NCBI GenBank assembly: GCA_963742715.1
Contig: CAVUMR010000001.1
Span: forward strand, 1,426,001-1,490,000
Direction: 5' to 3'
Length of the DNA: 64,000 nt
Origin: CAVUMR01 sp963742715
GTDB taxonomy: Bacteria; Actinomycetota; Actinomycetes; Mycobacteriales; Micromonosporaceae
The position numbers and the translations under genes were made by a program. Positions 41,756 through 49,578 of the stretch are shown here, piece by piece (the first letter of the stretch is position 1; every line of letters begins with the position of its first letter). The notes under the pieces are model-generated. The model saw only the letters and a program-made list of their open reading frames with translations, had not been told where the DNA came from and did no database searches.

Positions 41756-42691
41756 TCAGAGCAGGCCACCGGCGACCGGCAGGCTCGAGGCCAGGCCGGT
41801 ACCCACGGAGTTGCCGGCAGTAAGGTCGTGAGCCGGGGTCCACGCGTGCTTGGGCGTGTACTCCTTCATGACCGACATGCCGCTGCCACCGGCGCCACCG
41901 CCGTTGTTGCCACTGCCGGTGCCGCCACCGCCGTTGTTGCCACTGCCGGTGCCGCCGCCACCGTTGCCACTGCCGCCGCCACCGTTGCCGCCGCCACCGT
42001 TGCCGCCGCCACCGTTGCCGCCGCCGCCGTTGCCGCCGTTGTCGCCACCGGTGGAGCAGTCAGCCGCACCGATGCCCGGTGCGAGGAGGCCGATGCCGTT
42101 GCCACAGACCGCGATGTCGACGTCGATCGGGATGCTGACGTTGTTGCCGCTCAGCAGGCCGTCGTTGTCGTTGGAGTGCTGTCCCGCGCCGCCGCCCTGA
42201 GCGCCGCCGCCGTTGGCCCCGCCGCCGTTGTGGCCGAGGATGTTCCCACCGAGCATGGTGCCGCCGGGGTAGTTGCCCCCGCCGCCGTTGTTGCCGTCGT
42301 CGTCGCCACCGGTGGAGCAGTCAGCCGCACCGATACCGGGCGCGAGTACGCCGACACCATTGCCACAGACCACGGCGTCGATGTCGATCGGGATGCTCAC
42401 GTTGTTGCCGCTGATCAGGCCGTCGTTGTCGGTCGAGTGCTGGGCACCGGCCTCGGTCATCATCTCGACACCGGTGCTGCAGTCGGCCACGCCGACCCCC
42501 GGCGCGAGTACGCCGACACCATTGCCACAGACCGCGACGTCGACGTCGATCGGGACGCTCACGTTGTTGCCGGCCAGGACGCCGCCGTTGTCCGACGACG
42601 ACTGGTCGGCGTGCGCCGGCGCCCCGGAGACGAGCAGGAAGGCCGCCGCGAGTACGCCGGACTTGATGGTCTTACGAGCCCAAGTGTTCAT
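41756..42691 (-). CDS. Secreted protein with three chaplin-like domains
   Basis: 311 residues. Signal peptide ending SGAPAHA (cleavage after about residue 28). Three repeats (about 37-72, 90-126, 177-213) of the form GNNVSIPIDVDIAVCGNG-LLAPGIGAADC, each with two Cys exactly 16 apart (55/71, 109/125, 196/212), the disulphide loop of chaplins. Asn/Gly-rich linkers separate the repeats, the longest at about 217-270. No LAXTG sorting signal; the tail is hydrophobic (GTGLASSLPVAGGLL). Streptomyces chaplins are amphipathic amyloid-forming surfactants coating aerial hyphae, so a surface-coat role is inferred. ATG with AAGAAGGGT upstream. Confidence 0.83.
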   Translation of the reverse strand: MNTWARKTIKSGVLAAAFLLVSGAPAHADQSSSDNGGVLAGNNVSVPIDVDVAVCGNGVGVLAPGVGVADCSTGVEMMTEAGAQHSTDNDGLISGNNVSIPIDIDAVVCGNGVGVLAPGIGAADCSTGGDDDGNNGGGGNYPGGTMLGGNILGHNGGGANGGGAQGGGAGQHSNDNDGLLSGNNVSIPIDVDIAVCGNGIGLLAPGIGAADCSTGGDNGGNGGGGNGGGGNGGGGNGGGGSGNGGGGTGSGNNGGGGTGSGNNGGGAGGSGMSVMKEYTPKHAWTPAHDLTAGNSVGTGLASSLPVAGGLL

Positions 42692-42836
42692 GGGATTTGG
42701 TGACCCTTCTTATTGGCTAGATATTCGTGTCGTGCCTGGTAATGCGAGGTGAATCAGGTACTTCAGACTGATCGGCAGAACCATCGCCAGCCGGACCGGC
42801 GCCACATGCCTGACCGCGACCGGCCGGCGAAGGCGC

Positions 42837-43745
42837 TCAGTCCGGTGAGACCGCAGGGTCGGCCACGCGCTCCCGTGGCAACCCGGCGACAGCCGTGACC
42901 AGCAATGCCCGGGCCGTACCGGGATCGCGCACGGTGTGACCGCCGAGGGCGGTGCCAGCTCCCGCCTCCGGCGCGGGCAACGACGTACCCGTCGCGCCCG
43001 CCGTGGTGAGCAACCCGGGACCGGGGTACGCCGGCAGTGGCGCTGGACCCGGCAGGGTCGGTACCGCGGACCTCGGGTCAGCGGTGTTACGGACCAGCTC
43101 GTCGCCGGTGGTGCCCGTGCTGGCGACACGGAACAGCGCCGGGAGGCCGAACAGCTGGGCCGGTACGGGGACGCGGTGCGCCCGCTCCCCGCGTGGTGCG
43201 GCTGGACGCCGGACCAGGGTCGTTACCGGCAGGTTGTCCGAGCCGGAACGGTCGACGGCCGGGCGTACCGCGCCGGTCACCGGTGCGGCCAGCCCGCCGA
43301 GCGCACCGGTCGCCGGTGGTTCGACCGTGTCGACCACTCCTGTCACCGGCGTCGCCAGTACCCCGACCACCTCGGTCGCGGGCTTCGCGAGGTGCCCGAG
43401 TGTGCTGGTCACAACGCCGGTCAGCGCACCGAGCGCGCCGTTGTGCTGGGTGGGGACGACGGCATCCCGCGGTGTCACCTGGCCGGTGACGCCGGGATGT
43501 CCGGTACGGAACGACGACGCCGGTGGCGCGCCGTACCGTCCGGCGTGGATCGCGTCGCCCCCGGACTGGACCTGCTCGACAGGTACAGCGGTGGACGCAT
43601 CGCCGGCATCCGCGTGCGCACTGGCGGAGCCGAGCAACCAGACAGCACCGGCCGAGCCGGCGAGTACGAGCGTGCGCAGGCACACCCGCAGCCACGGCCG
43701 CGACGCGCGACGGCCGTCGCGCTCACCTCGCGGCTGCTGACCCAT
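42837..43745 (-). CDS. Predicted secreted Val/Pro/Gly-rich protein
   Basis: 302 residues from ATG 43745 (GGAG 9 bases upstream); the longer frame adds 32 unlikely residues. Basic N-terminus and signal peptide (TLVLAGSAGAVWLLGSASAHA, cleavage around residue 45). The mature part contains hydrophobic near-repeats LTGVVTSTLGHLAKPATEVV, LATPVTGVVDTV and LAAPVTGAVRPAV, then a Pro-rich tail. No catalytic domain recognised. Encoded directly upstream of the chaplin-like gene on the same strand, so it may belong to the same surface layer. Similar exported proteins of unknown function accompany chaplin genes in actinomycetes. Confidence 0.68.
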   Translation of the reverse strand: MGQQPRGERDGRRASRPWLRVCLRTLVLAGSAGAVWLLGSASAHADAGDASTAVPVEQVQSGGDAIHAGRYGAPPASSFRTGHPGVTGQVTPRDAVVPTQHNGALGALTGVVTSTLGHLAKPATEVVGVLATPVTGVVDTVEPPATGALGGLAAPVTGAVRPAVDRSGSDNLPVTTLVRRPAAPRGERAHRVPVPAQLFGLPALFRVASTGTTGDELVRNTADPRSAVPTLPGPAPLPAYPGPGLLTTAGATGTSLPAPEAGAGTALGGHTVRDPGTARALLVTAVAGLPRERVADPAVSPD

Positions 43746-43890
43746 CTGGTACTCCGTCCTGGTCCGGTCCGGTCGACCCGCAGGTGTGCGGGCCGGATCA
43801 GACACGGTTAGTGATCGACAGGGTACGAACGGTAGTTTCAACGAACGGGGCAGCGGTTACGACACGCACGTTCCGGACGGGCACGCAAAA

Positions 43891-43930
43891 CACCGCTGGC
43901 CCGGACCTGGGTAGATCCGGACCAGCGGTG
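43891..43930 (-). terminator. Terminator of the phospholipase gene
   Basis: CACCGCTGG-CCGGA pairs with TCCGG-CCAGCGGTG (one mismatch) and is followed on the minus strand by TTTTGCG, a classic intrinsic terminator about 90 bp after the stop. Confidence 0.7.
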
Positions 43931-44021
43931 CGATACGGCGACATTGCGCCGCCGGAAGAGTCAGCAGACGGACAATTCGTTGCGAGCTGAACAATCCGCG
44001 CCAAGTGCGGCTTTCACCCGA

Positions 44022-44531
44022 TCAGTGGGCGGCGGCCGCCATCTGCAGGGCCTGACCGGTGCTGCGGGACTGGATGCCGAAGATGACGACGGCGTGGTAG
44101 TACGACCACGCGGTGCCGTCGCAGGCGTCCTGCTCCCAGCCCGAGTAGCCGGCGCAGACCTGCTGCATGTTGAAGTAGAACATGTCGTCGATCCGGGACT
44201 TGTTGGCGTCGAACTGGCCCATGGCCTTGTAGTTCCGGTAGCCCCAGTCGTGGTGCGCGCAGGAGTCCTCGAACGGGAAGCCGAACGGGTTGTCCGGGCT
44301 GTTCGAGCAGTAGTCGGTGGACCAGTCGAAGCCGTAGTCGGCCCACGGGCCCTGGTCATTGCGGGCGGCGTTCCAGGCGTCGTAGCTGGACTGCGTCGGC
44401 TGGGTCCAGTCGGACATCACCTGCAGCTTCTCCTCGGGAGTAGCCGCGTTGGCCGGGCCAGCTACGCCCAGCACGATGAACAGGGACGTCGAAATCGCAC
44501 CTATCACGGCGGCGATGCGGCGTAGGGGCAT
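44022..44531 (-). CDS. Secreted prokaryotic phospholipase A2
   Basis: 169 residues. Signal peptide (VIGAISTSLFIVLGVAGPANA, cleavage about residue 29-30). The mature domain has the actinobacterial PLA2 signature CAHHDWGYRNYK with catalytic His94-Asp95, YGFDWSTDYC for calcium binding, and four Cys (75, 91, 126, 137) able to form two disulphides, as in the Streptomyces violaceoruber enzyme. It hydrolyses the sn-2 ester of phospholipids outside the cell with Ca2+. ATG 44531; RBS weak. Monocistronic with its own terminator. Confidence 0.9.
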   Translation of the reverse strand: MPLRRIAAVIGAISTSLFIVLGVAGPANAATPEEKLQVMSDWTQPTQSSYDAWNAARNDQGPWADYGFDWSTDYCSNSPDNPFGFPFEDSCAHHDWGYRNYKAMGQFDANKSRIDDMFYFNMQQVCAGYSGWEQDACDGTAWSYYHAVVIFGIQSRSTGQALQMAAAAH

Positions 44532-44750
44532 GAATCACCTCAGGTCATCAGCCGGAACCACGGTGGGCTCACCCGTCGTCCCGGTCGGGGGCAGGTGATT
44601 CCGAATTGTGCGGAACTGACCGTGTCTCCGCCAGAGGAGCTCGGTGTGTCGTGACTGTCTGTTTCGTCCAGCTTGCTTGCTGCTTGCCGGCGCGGAGCCG
44701 GCACGCCGCACCGGCGGACCGCGCCGGCCGAGCCGGGTCGCCCGCGCTGC

Positions 44751-45668
44751 TCAGGCCGGGATGGTCCGGTTGCGCGGCCCCGCCCGCAGTACGCCGCTGG
44801 GCAGCTCCCGACCGACGATGCGCTGCGCCAACGCGGCCACCTCGATCAGCGCCGGCAGGTCCACTCCAGTCGCGATCCCCATGTCCTCGAGCATGTGGAC
44901 CACCTCCTCGGTGGCCACATTGCCGGTCGCGCCGGGGGCGTACGGGCAGCCGCCCAACCCGCCCACGCTCGCGTCGAACTCGGTGACGCCCAGTTCGAGC
45001 GCGGTCAGCACGTTCGCCAGGGCGGTACCGCGGGTGTTGTGGAAGTGCAGCAGCACCGGTACGTCCGGGTGCCGGTTCCGTACCCGGGTCACCACGTCAC
45101 GCACCCGCCGGGGCGTACCCATGCCGGTGGTGTCCCCGAACGCGACCCGGTCCGCCCCGTCCGCGACGACCCGGTCGACGATCGCGGCGACCCGTTCCGG
45201 TGGTACGTCACCCTCGTACGGGCAGCCGAAGCTGGTCGCGACGATCACCTCGGCGCTCGCGCCCGCGCCGTGCAGCAGGTCGATGAGCTGGGCGATGTCG
45301 TCCAGCGACTCGTCGGTACCGCGGTTCACGTTCTTCCGGTTGTGGGTGTCGCTGGCCGACACCACGACCTCGATCTCGGTGAAGCCGGCGGCCAGCGCGC
45401 GCTGCGCTCCTTTGGAATTCGGTACCAGCGCGGAGTAGCGCACCTGCGGGTTGCGACGCGCCCGTGACCACACCTCGTCCGCGTCGGCCATCTGCGGGAT
45501 CGCCTTCGGGTGGACGAAACTCACCGCCTCGATCCGGCCCACCCCGGTGCCGGACAGCGCGTCCAGCAGCTCGACCTTGGCGTCGGCCGGTACCGGATCC
45601 TCGTTCTGCAGCCCGTCCCGCGGCCCGACCTCGCGCAGCGAGACAGCGGCCGGCAGCTCCCCGCTCAT
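44751..45668 (-). CDS. Hydroxymethylglutaryl-CoA lyase
   Basis: 305 residues, TIM-barrel HMGL-like enzyme. REVGPRDGLQNE (metal and catalytic Arg/Asp), SFVHPKAIPQMADA, the metal His pair in LLHFHNTRGTAL, and the catalytic Cys loop GGLGGCPYAPGATGN identify true HMG-CoA lyase. Splits HMG-CoA into acetoacetate and acetyl-CoA, the last step of leucine degradation. ATG overlaps the biotin carboxylase stop (ATGA), so the two are translationally coupled, supporting a leucine/branched-chain pathway. Confidence 0.93.
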   Translation of the reverse strand: MSGELPAAVSLREVGPRDGLQNEDPVPADAKVELLDALSGTGVGRIEAVSFVHPKAIPQMADADEVWSRARRNPQVRYSALVPNSKGAQRALAAGFTEIEVVVSASDTHNRKNVNRGTDESLDDIAQLIDLLHGAGASAEVIVATSFGCPYEGDVPPERVAAIVDRVVADGADRVAFGDTTGMGTPRRVRDVVTRVRNRHPDVPVLLHFHNTRGTALANVLTALELGVTEFDASVGGLGGCPYAPGATGNVATEEVVHMLEDMGIATGVDLPALIEVAALAQRIVGRELPSGVLRAGPRNRTIPA

Positions 45669-47005
45669 GACCGCATCCTCCCCACGATCCCGGTGTCGTA
45701 GTCGCCGCTGACGAACTCGGGGTAGTCGAGCAGCTCGAGGTGGAACGGCAGGTTCGACTTGGGTCCGGCGATCTCGAACCGCGCCACGGCATCCCGGGCC
45801 CGGGCCAGCGCGGTCGCCCGATCCGGCGCGTGCACCACCAGCTTGGCCATCAGCGAGTCGTAGAACGGGGTGACCGTGGTGCCCTCGGCGTACCCCGAGT
45901 CGACCCGGATCCCGTCGCCGGACGGCTCCCGCCAGGCGGTGACCGCGCCCGGTCCGGGCAGGAACCGCTTCGGGTCCTCAGCGTTGATCCGCAGCTCGAT
46001 CGCGTGGCCGGTGGCCCGCACCGCGTCCGGGTCGAAGCCCGGCTCCTCACCGTTGGCGATCCGCAGCTGGGCCTCGACCAGGTCGATGCCGAGCACCGCC
46101 TCGGTGATCGGGTGCTCGACCTGGAGCCGGGTGTTCATCTCCAGGAAGAAGAACTCGCCGCTGGCCGGGTCGAGCAGGCACTCGACCGTGCCGGCGCTGC
46201 GGTAGCCGACCGCCTCGCCGGCCAGCCGGCCGGCGTCGAGCAGCCGCGCGCGCAGTGCGTCGTCGACCGCCGGCGACGGGGTCTCCTCGGCCACCTTCTG
46301 GTTGCGCCGCTGTACCGAGCAGTCCCGCTCGCCGAGCGCGATCACCCGGCCGTCGGCCAGCCCGAGGATCTGCACCTCGACGTGCCGGATGCGCGGGAAG
46401 TACCGCTCGAGCAGCACGCTCGGGTCGCCGAACATCCGGCCGGCGAACGCGGCCACCTTGTCGAACTCGGCGCGCAGCGTGTCCTCGTCGGCCGCCGCGG
46501 CCATGCCCATGCCGCCGCCGCCGGCCGCCGCCTTGACCATCACCGGGTACCCGATCTCCGTGGCCGCGGCCAGCGCCGCGTCCACGCCGGCGACCGGTTC
46601 GCGGGTACCGGGAGACACCGGCACGCCCGCGGCGGCCATCAGGTTGCGCGCGTTGATCTTGTCGCCGAGTTGGTCGATAGCCTCCGGCGGTGGCCCGACC
46701 CAGATCAGTCCGGCCGCGATGACAGCGCGCGCGAACTCGGCGTTCTCGCTCAGGAAGCCGTACCCGGGGTGGATCGCCTCGGCGCCGGTCTGCTTGGCCG
46801 CGGCGAGAATGGCCTCGGTGTTGCGGTACGACTGGGCCGGATTGGCCGGTCCGATCAGTACCGCCTCATCGGCTTCGGCGACGAACGGCAGGTTGGCGTC
46901 GGCCTCTGAGTACACCGCGATCGCCCGTACCCCGAGCCGGCGCGCGGTCCGGATCACCCGGCGGGCGATCTCGCCCCGGTTGGCCACCAGTACCGATTCG
47001 ATCAC
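45665..47005 (-). CDS. Biotin carboxylase subunit of acyl-CoA carboxylase (no BCCP domain)
   Basis: 446 residues: only the biotin carboxylase part. VLVANRGEIARRVIRTARRL, the ATP-grasp loop AAGGGGMGMAAA, and EMNTRLQVEHPITEAV are present. The protein stops at GIVGRMRS, right after the BC C-terminal domain, whereas many actinobacterial alpha subunits continue for 150-200 residues to a biotinylated AMKM domain. Carboxylates biotin for the carboxyltransferase at 39980-41536. GTG 47005 has GGAGGGA upstream; the ORF start at 47065 adds a non-family leader. TetR-type operator O2 lies 70 bp upstream. Confidence 0.9.
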   Translation of the reverse strand: MIESVLVANRGEIARRVIRTARRLGVRAIAVYSEADANLPFVAEADEAVLIGPANPAQSYRNTEAILAAAKQTGAEAIHPGYGFLSENAEFARAVIAAGLIWVGPPPEAIDQLGDKINARNLMAAAGVPVSPGTREPVAGVDAALAAATEIGYPVMVKAAAGGGGMGMAAAADEDTLRAEFDKVAAFAGRMFGDPSVLLERYFPRIRHVEVQILGLADGRVIALGERDCSVQRRNQKVAEETPSPAVDDALRARLLDAGRLAGEAVGYRSAGTVECLLDPASGEFFFLEMNTRLQVEHPITEAVLGIDLVEAQLRIANGEEPGFDPDAVRATGHAIELRINAEDPKRFLPGPGAVTAWREPSGDGIRVDSGYAEGTTVTPFYDSLMAKLVVHAPDRATALARARDAVARFEIAGPKSNLPFHLELLDYPEFVSGDYDTGIVGRMRS

Positions 47006-47074
47006 GCTCGTCCGTCCCTCCAGACCGGTGCGCCGACCCGCGGCCGGCGCCGTCGCGCGGCCCAACGGCCAGCG

Positions 47075-47091
47075 CCTTAACGCTCGTTAGG
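47075..47091. promoter_or_regulatory. TetR-type operator O2 (biotin carboxylase)
   Basis: CCTTAACGCTCGTTAGG lies between the tetR stop (47092) and the biotin carboxylase start, 70-86 bp from the GTG. Same AACGnTCGTT core as O1 and O3. Confidence 0.65.
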
Positions 47092-47715
47092 TTACGTGGT
47101 GCTGGTCGGCCCCAGCAGGGCGGCCAGGGTCGCTTCGCGCAGCAGCTCGGCACGGCGTTCCCGGCCCAGCGCTCCACCGATGTACGGCGTGGAGTTCATC
47201 AGGCCGAACGCGGCGTGCGCCAGCACCCGTGCGTCCGCGTCGGACAGCTCGGGCCGTACCCGGATCAGCACCCCGACCCACTCCTCGACGTACCGCCGCT
47301 GAAGCTGCCGGATGTACCGCCGGGAGTCGGCCGGCAGCCGGTCCAGCTCGTGCAGTTGCAGCGCGATCACCGCCGGGTTGGCCAGCGCGAAGTCGACGTG
47401 GAAGTCGACCAGCGCGATGACTGCCGCCAGCGCGTCACCCTCGTGTGCGGCCACCCGCTGCCGGCCACCCTCGAGCAGCTGCTCACTGACCGGGTGCAAC
47501 GCGGCGCCGAGCATCGCCTCTTTGCCGGCGAAGTGGTGGTACAGCGCCGGGCCGGTCACGCCGGCCGCGCTGCCGATGTCGTCCATCGACACACCGTGGT
47601 AACCGCGGCTGGCGAACAGGCCGACCGCGATCTCCAGGATCTCCTCCTTGCGGGACCGGCGCGGCCCGGCCGTAGACGCGGCAACGGGCTGGGCGCGGGT
47701 CTGCTCGGCGGTCAC
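47092..47715 (-). CDS. TetR-family transcriptional repressor of the acyl-CoA carboxylase genes
   Basis: 207 residues. Typical N-terminal HTH (ILEIAVGLFASRGYHGVSMD, VTGPALYHHFAGKEAMLGAA) followed by a helical ligand domain. Directly upstream of biotin carboxylase/HMG-CoA lyase, with matching palindromes before itself, that operon and the distant carboxyltransferase operon. This supports an autoregulated repressor of branched-chain acyl-CoA catabolism, comparable to BkaR beside accA1-accD1-fadE19 in mycobacteria. The inducer is probably an acyl-CoA (inference). GTG start. Confidence 0.88.
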   Translation of the reverse strand: MTAEQTRAQPVAASTAGPRRSRKEEILEIAVGLFASRGYHGVSMDDIGSAAGVTGPALYHHFAGKEAMLGAALHPVSEQLLEGGRQRVAAHEGDALAAVIALVDFHVDFALANPAVIALQLHELDRLPADSRRYIRQLQRRYVEEWVGVLIRVRPELSDADARVLAHAAFGLMNSTPYIGGALGRERRAELLREATLAALLGPTSTT

Positions 47716-47747
47716 CGGGCCAGCCTAGCCCGGTCGGCCCTGGCGTC

Positions 47748-47761
47748 TGAACGATCGTTCA
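47748..47761. promoter_or_regulatory. TetR-type operator O3 (autoregulation)
   Basis: TGAACGATCGTTCA is a perfect 14-bp palindrome 33 bp before the tetR GTG. Confidence 0.75.
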
Positions 47762-47839
47762 CGGCCTTCCACGGCCCGCACCGCGGCCGATACCCGGCTG
47801 ATCTTTCGCCGCGGGTGCCGGCCGCAGTAGCGTCCCGCC

Positions 47840-47931
47840 ATGAGCGAGCGCAGCGAGCGAATCATGAAGTGCAGTGCGGCAGTGCCTCATGGTGGCGGCG
47901 AGCGCAGCGAGGCGGCGACATGAGCGAGCGT
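47840..47931. repeat. Duplicated GAGCGCAGCGAG element ahead of the permease
   Basis: ATGAGCGAGCGCAGCGAGCG (47840) and GGCGAGCGCAGCGAGGCGGC (about 47897), followed by a new ATGAGCGAGCG at 47920 that forms the permease start. A similar element is known as a dispersed intergenic repeat in Micromonosporaceae, often creating MSER-type starts. Confidence 0.55.
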
Positions 47932-49383
47932 GTGCAGAACGTCTCCCCGCGTGAGATCGAGCGCAACGGCATCAACGCGGTACCCGAGCAGGAGCGGCAC
48001 GGGCGCGCCACCGAGTTGTTCTGGCCGTGGGCGGCCAGCAACCTGTCGCTGTTCGGCATCGCGTTCGGCGTGTACGTGGTCGGCCTCGGGCTCGGGCTGG
48101 TGCCCGCCATCATCGCCGGCACGCTCGGGTACGTGCTGTCGTTCCTCCTGGTCGGGCTGGTGTCGATCGCGGGCACCCGATCCGGCGTACCGACCATGAC
48201 GCTCGGCCGGGCGGCGTACGGCTACCACGGCAACAAGCTGCCCACGTTCTTCTCGTACCTGTCGAACGTCGGCTGGGAGACCGTGCTGGTAACGCTGTCC
48301 GCGCTGGGAGGCGGGGGCATCCTGGCCCGGCTCGCGCCGGACACCTTCGCCGGCGACGGTGGCGCCCCCACCAAGACCGCGCTGGCCCTGTGCTTCGTGG
48401 TCGCCGCGCTGGTCACGATCGTGGTCGGGTTGTACGGACACGCGCTGATCATGAAGGTGCAGCAGTACCTGACGATCGCGTTCGTGCTGCTCACCATCGT
48501 GTACATCGGACTGGTTCTGCCTGATGTACACCTGTCCGGCGAGGGCGCGTGGACCGGCGGCCCGGGCGTGATCGTCGGCGGCGTGATCTTCGCGATGACG
48601 CTGCTCGGCCTGGGCTGGGTCAACTGCGGCGCGGACTACAGCCGGTACCTGCCGCGGCAGGAGCGGGCCAGCCGCATCGTGTTCTGGACGACCCTCGGCG
48701 GGGCGCTGCCGCCGATCGTGCTGCTGGTCTTCGGGGTGGTACTCGCGGGCGGCAACGCGAAGATCGCCGAGGCGGCCGGGGCCGACCCGGTCGGCGCACT
48801 CGTACTCGCGCTGCCCACCTGGTTCCTGGTGCCGTACCTGATCACCGCGATCGGCGGCTTCCTGTCCGGTTCGATCATGGACATCTACAGCTCCGGGCTG
48901 TCCATGCTGGCGCTGGGCGTACCGATCCGCCGGCACTACGCGGTACTGGTCGACGGCGTGCTGATGGTGCTGGGCGGCTGGTACCTGCTGTTCGTGTCGA
49001 GCAGCTTCCTCGGCACGTTCCAGGCGTTCCTCGCGATCGTCGGCGTGGTGATGGCGGCCTGGGTGGCGATCTTCCTGGTCGACATGTGGCGGTACCGGCA
49101 GTCCGGCTACGACCTGGACCTGCTGGCCGCGCCGCGACTCGGCGGCTTCGCGGTGAACTGGGCGGGCGTCGTGTCGCTGGTGGTCGGCACCGTCGTCGGG
49201 CTCGGCCTGATCATTTCGTACGACGAGAAGATCGCGAAGGTGGTCGGCTTCCTGCTCACCGACTCGGCGAAGAAGGGCACGGTGGGCGCGGCGAACATCG
49301 GCGTACTGGTCGCGCTGGTGCTGGCCGGGGCGCTGTACGCCGGGCTGACCATGGTCTGGCGCCCGCCGGTCCGGTCGCGCTGA
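47920..49383 (+). CDS. NCS1-family cytosine/purine permease
   Basis: 487 residues, about twelve membrane helices. Nucleobase:cation symporter-1 features are visible: ELFWPWAASNLSLFGIAFG in helix 1, the GVPTMTLGRAAYGYHGNKLP loop, VNCGADYSRYLPRQ between helices 6 and 7, and SGSIMDIYSSGLSM. Probably imports cytosine or a purine; substrate not predictable. ATG 47920 lies inside a repeat element with GAGGCGG as RBS. No nucleobase-metabolising gene is adjacent. Confidence 0.9.
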   Translation: MSERVQNVSPREIERNGINAVPEQERHGRATELFWPWAASNLSLFGIAFGVYVVGLGLGLVPAIIAGTLGYVLSFLLVGLVSIAGTRSGVPTMTLGRAAYGYHGNKLPTFFSYLSNVGWETVLVTLSALGGGGILARLAPDTFAGDGGAPTKTALALCFVVAALVTIVVGLYGHALIMKVQQYLTIAFVLLTIVYIGLVLPDVHLSGEGAWTGGPGVIVGGVIFAMTLLGLGWVNCGADYSRYLPRQERASRIVFWTTLGGALPPIVLLVFGVVLAGGNAKIAEAAGADPVGALVLALPTWFLVPYLITAIGGFLSGSIMDIYSSGLSMLALGVPIRRHYAVLVDGVLMVLGGWYLLFVSSSFLGTFQAFLAIVGVVMAAWVAIFLVDMWRYRQSGYDLDLLAAPRLGGFAVNWAGVVSLVVGTVVGLGLIISYDEKIAKVVGFLLTDSAKKGTVGAANIGVLVALVLAGALYAGLTMVWRPPVRSR

Positions 49384-49578
49384 CCTGTCCGTGCGCCCGT
49401 GCCGGGCGGCGGCGGTCTGGCGGGCGGGCGGCAGGCGGCGGCGGCTTGGCGGGCGGTGGGCGGCGCTCCGCGAGCGGCGGGAGAAGTTTCTCGACAGAAG
49501 TTGTTGGGCTCGCGGCAGCGGCGGCCTCATGCCGGTGAGTGCGGGACATCCGGTCCCGCCGGCCGCAGGAGGCCCACA

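Noticed and set aside
47215..47919. N-terminal extension of the permease frame
   Set aside because: Antisense to tetR and unlike any permease N-terminus; the ATG at 47920 has an RBS and family-like start.
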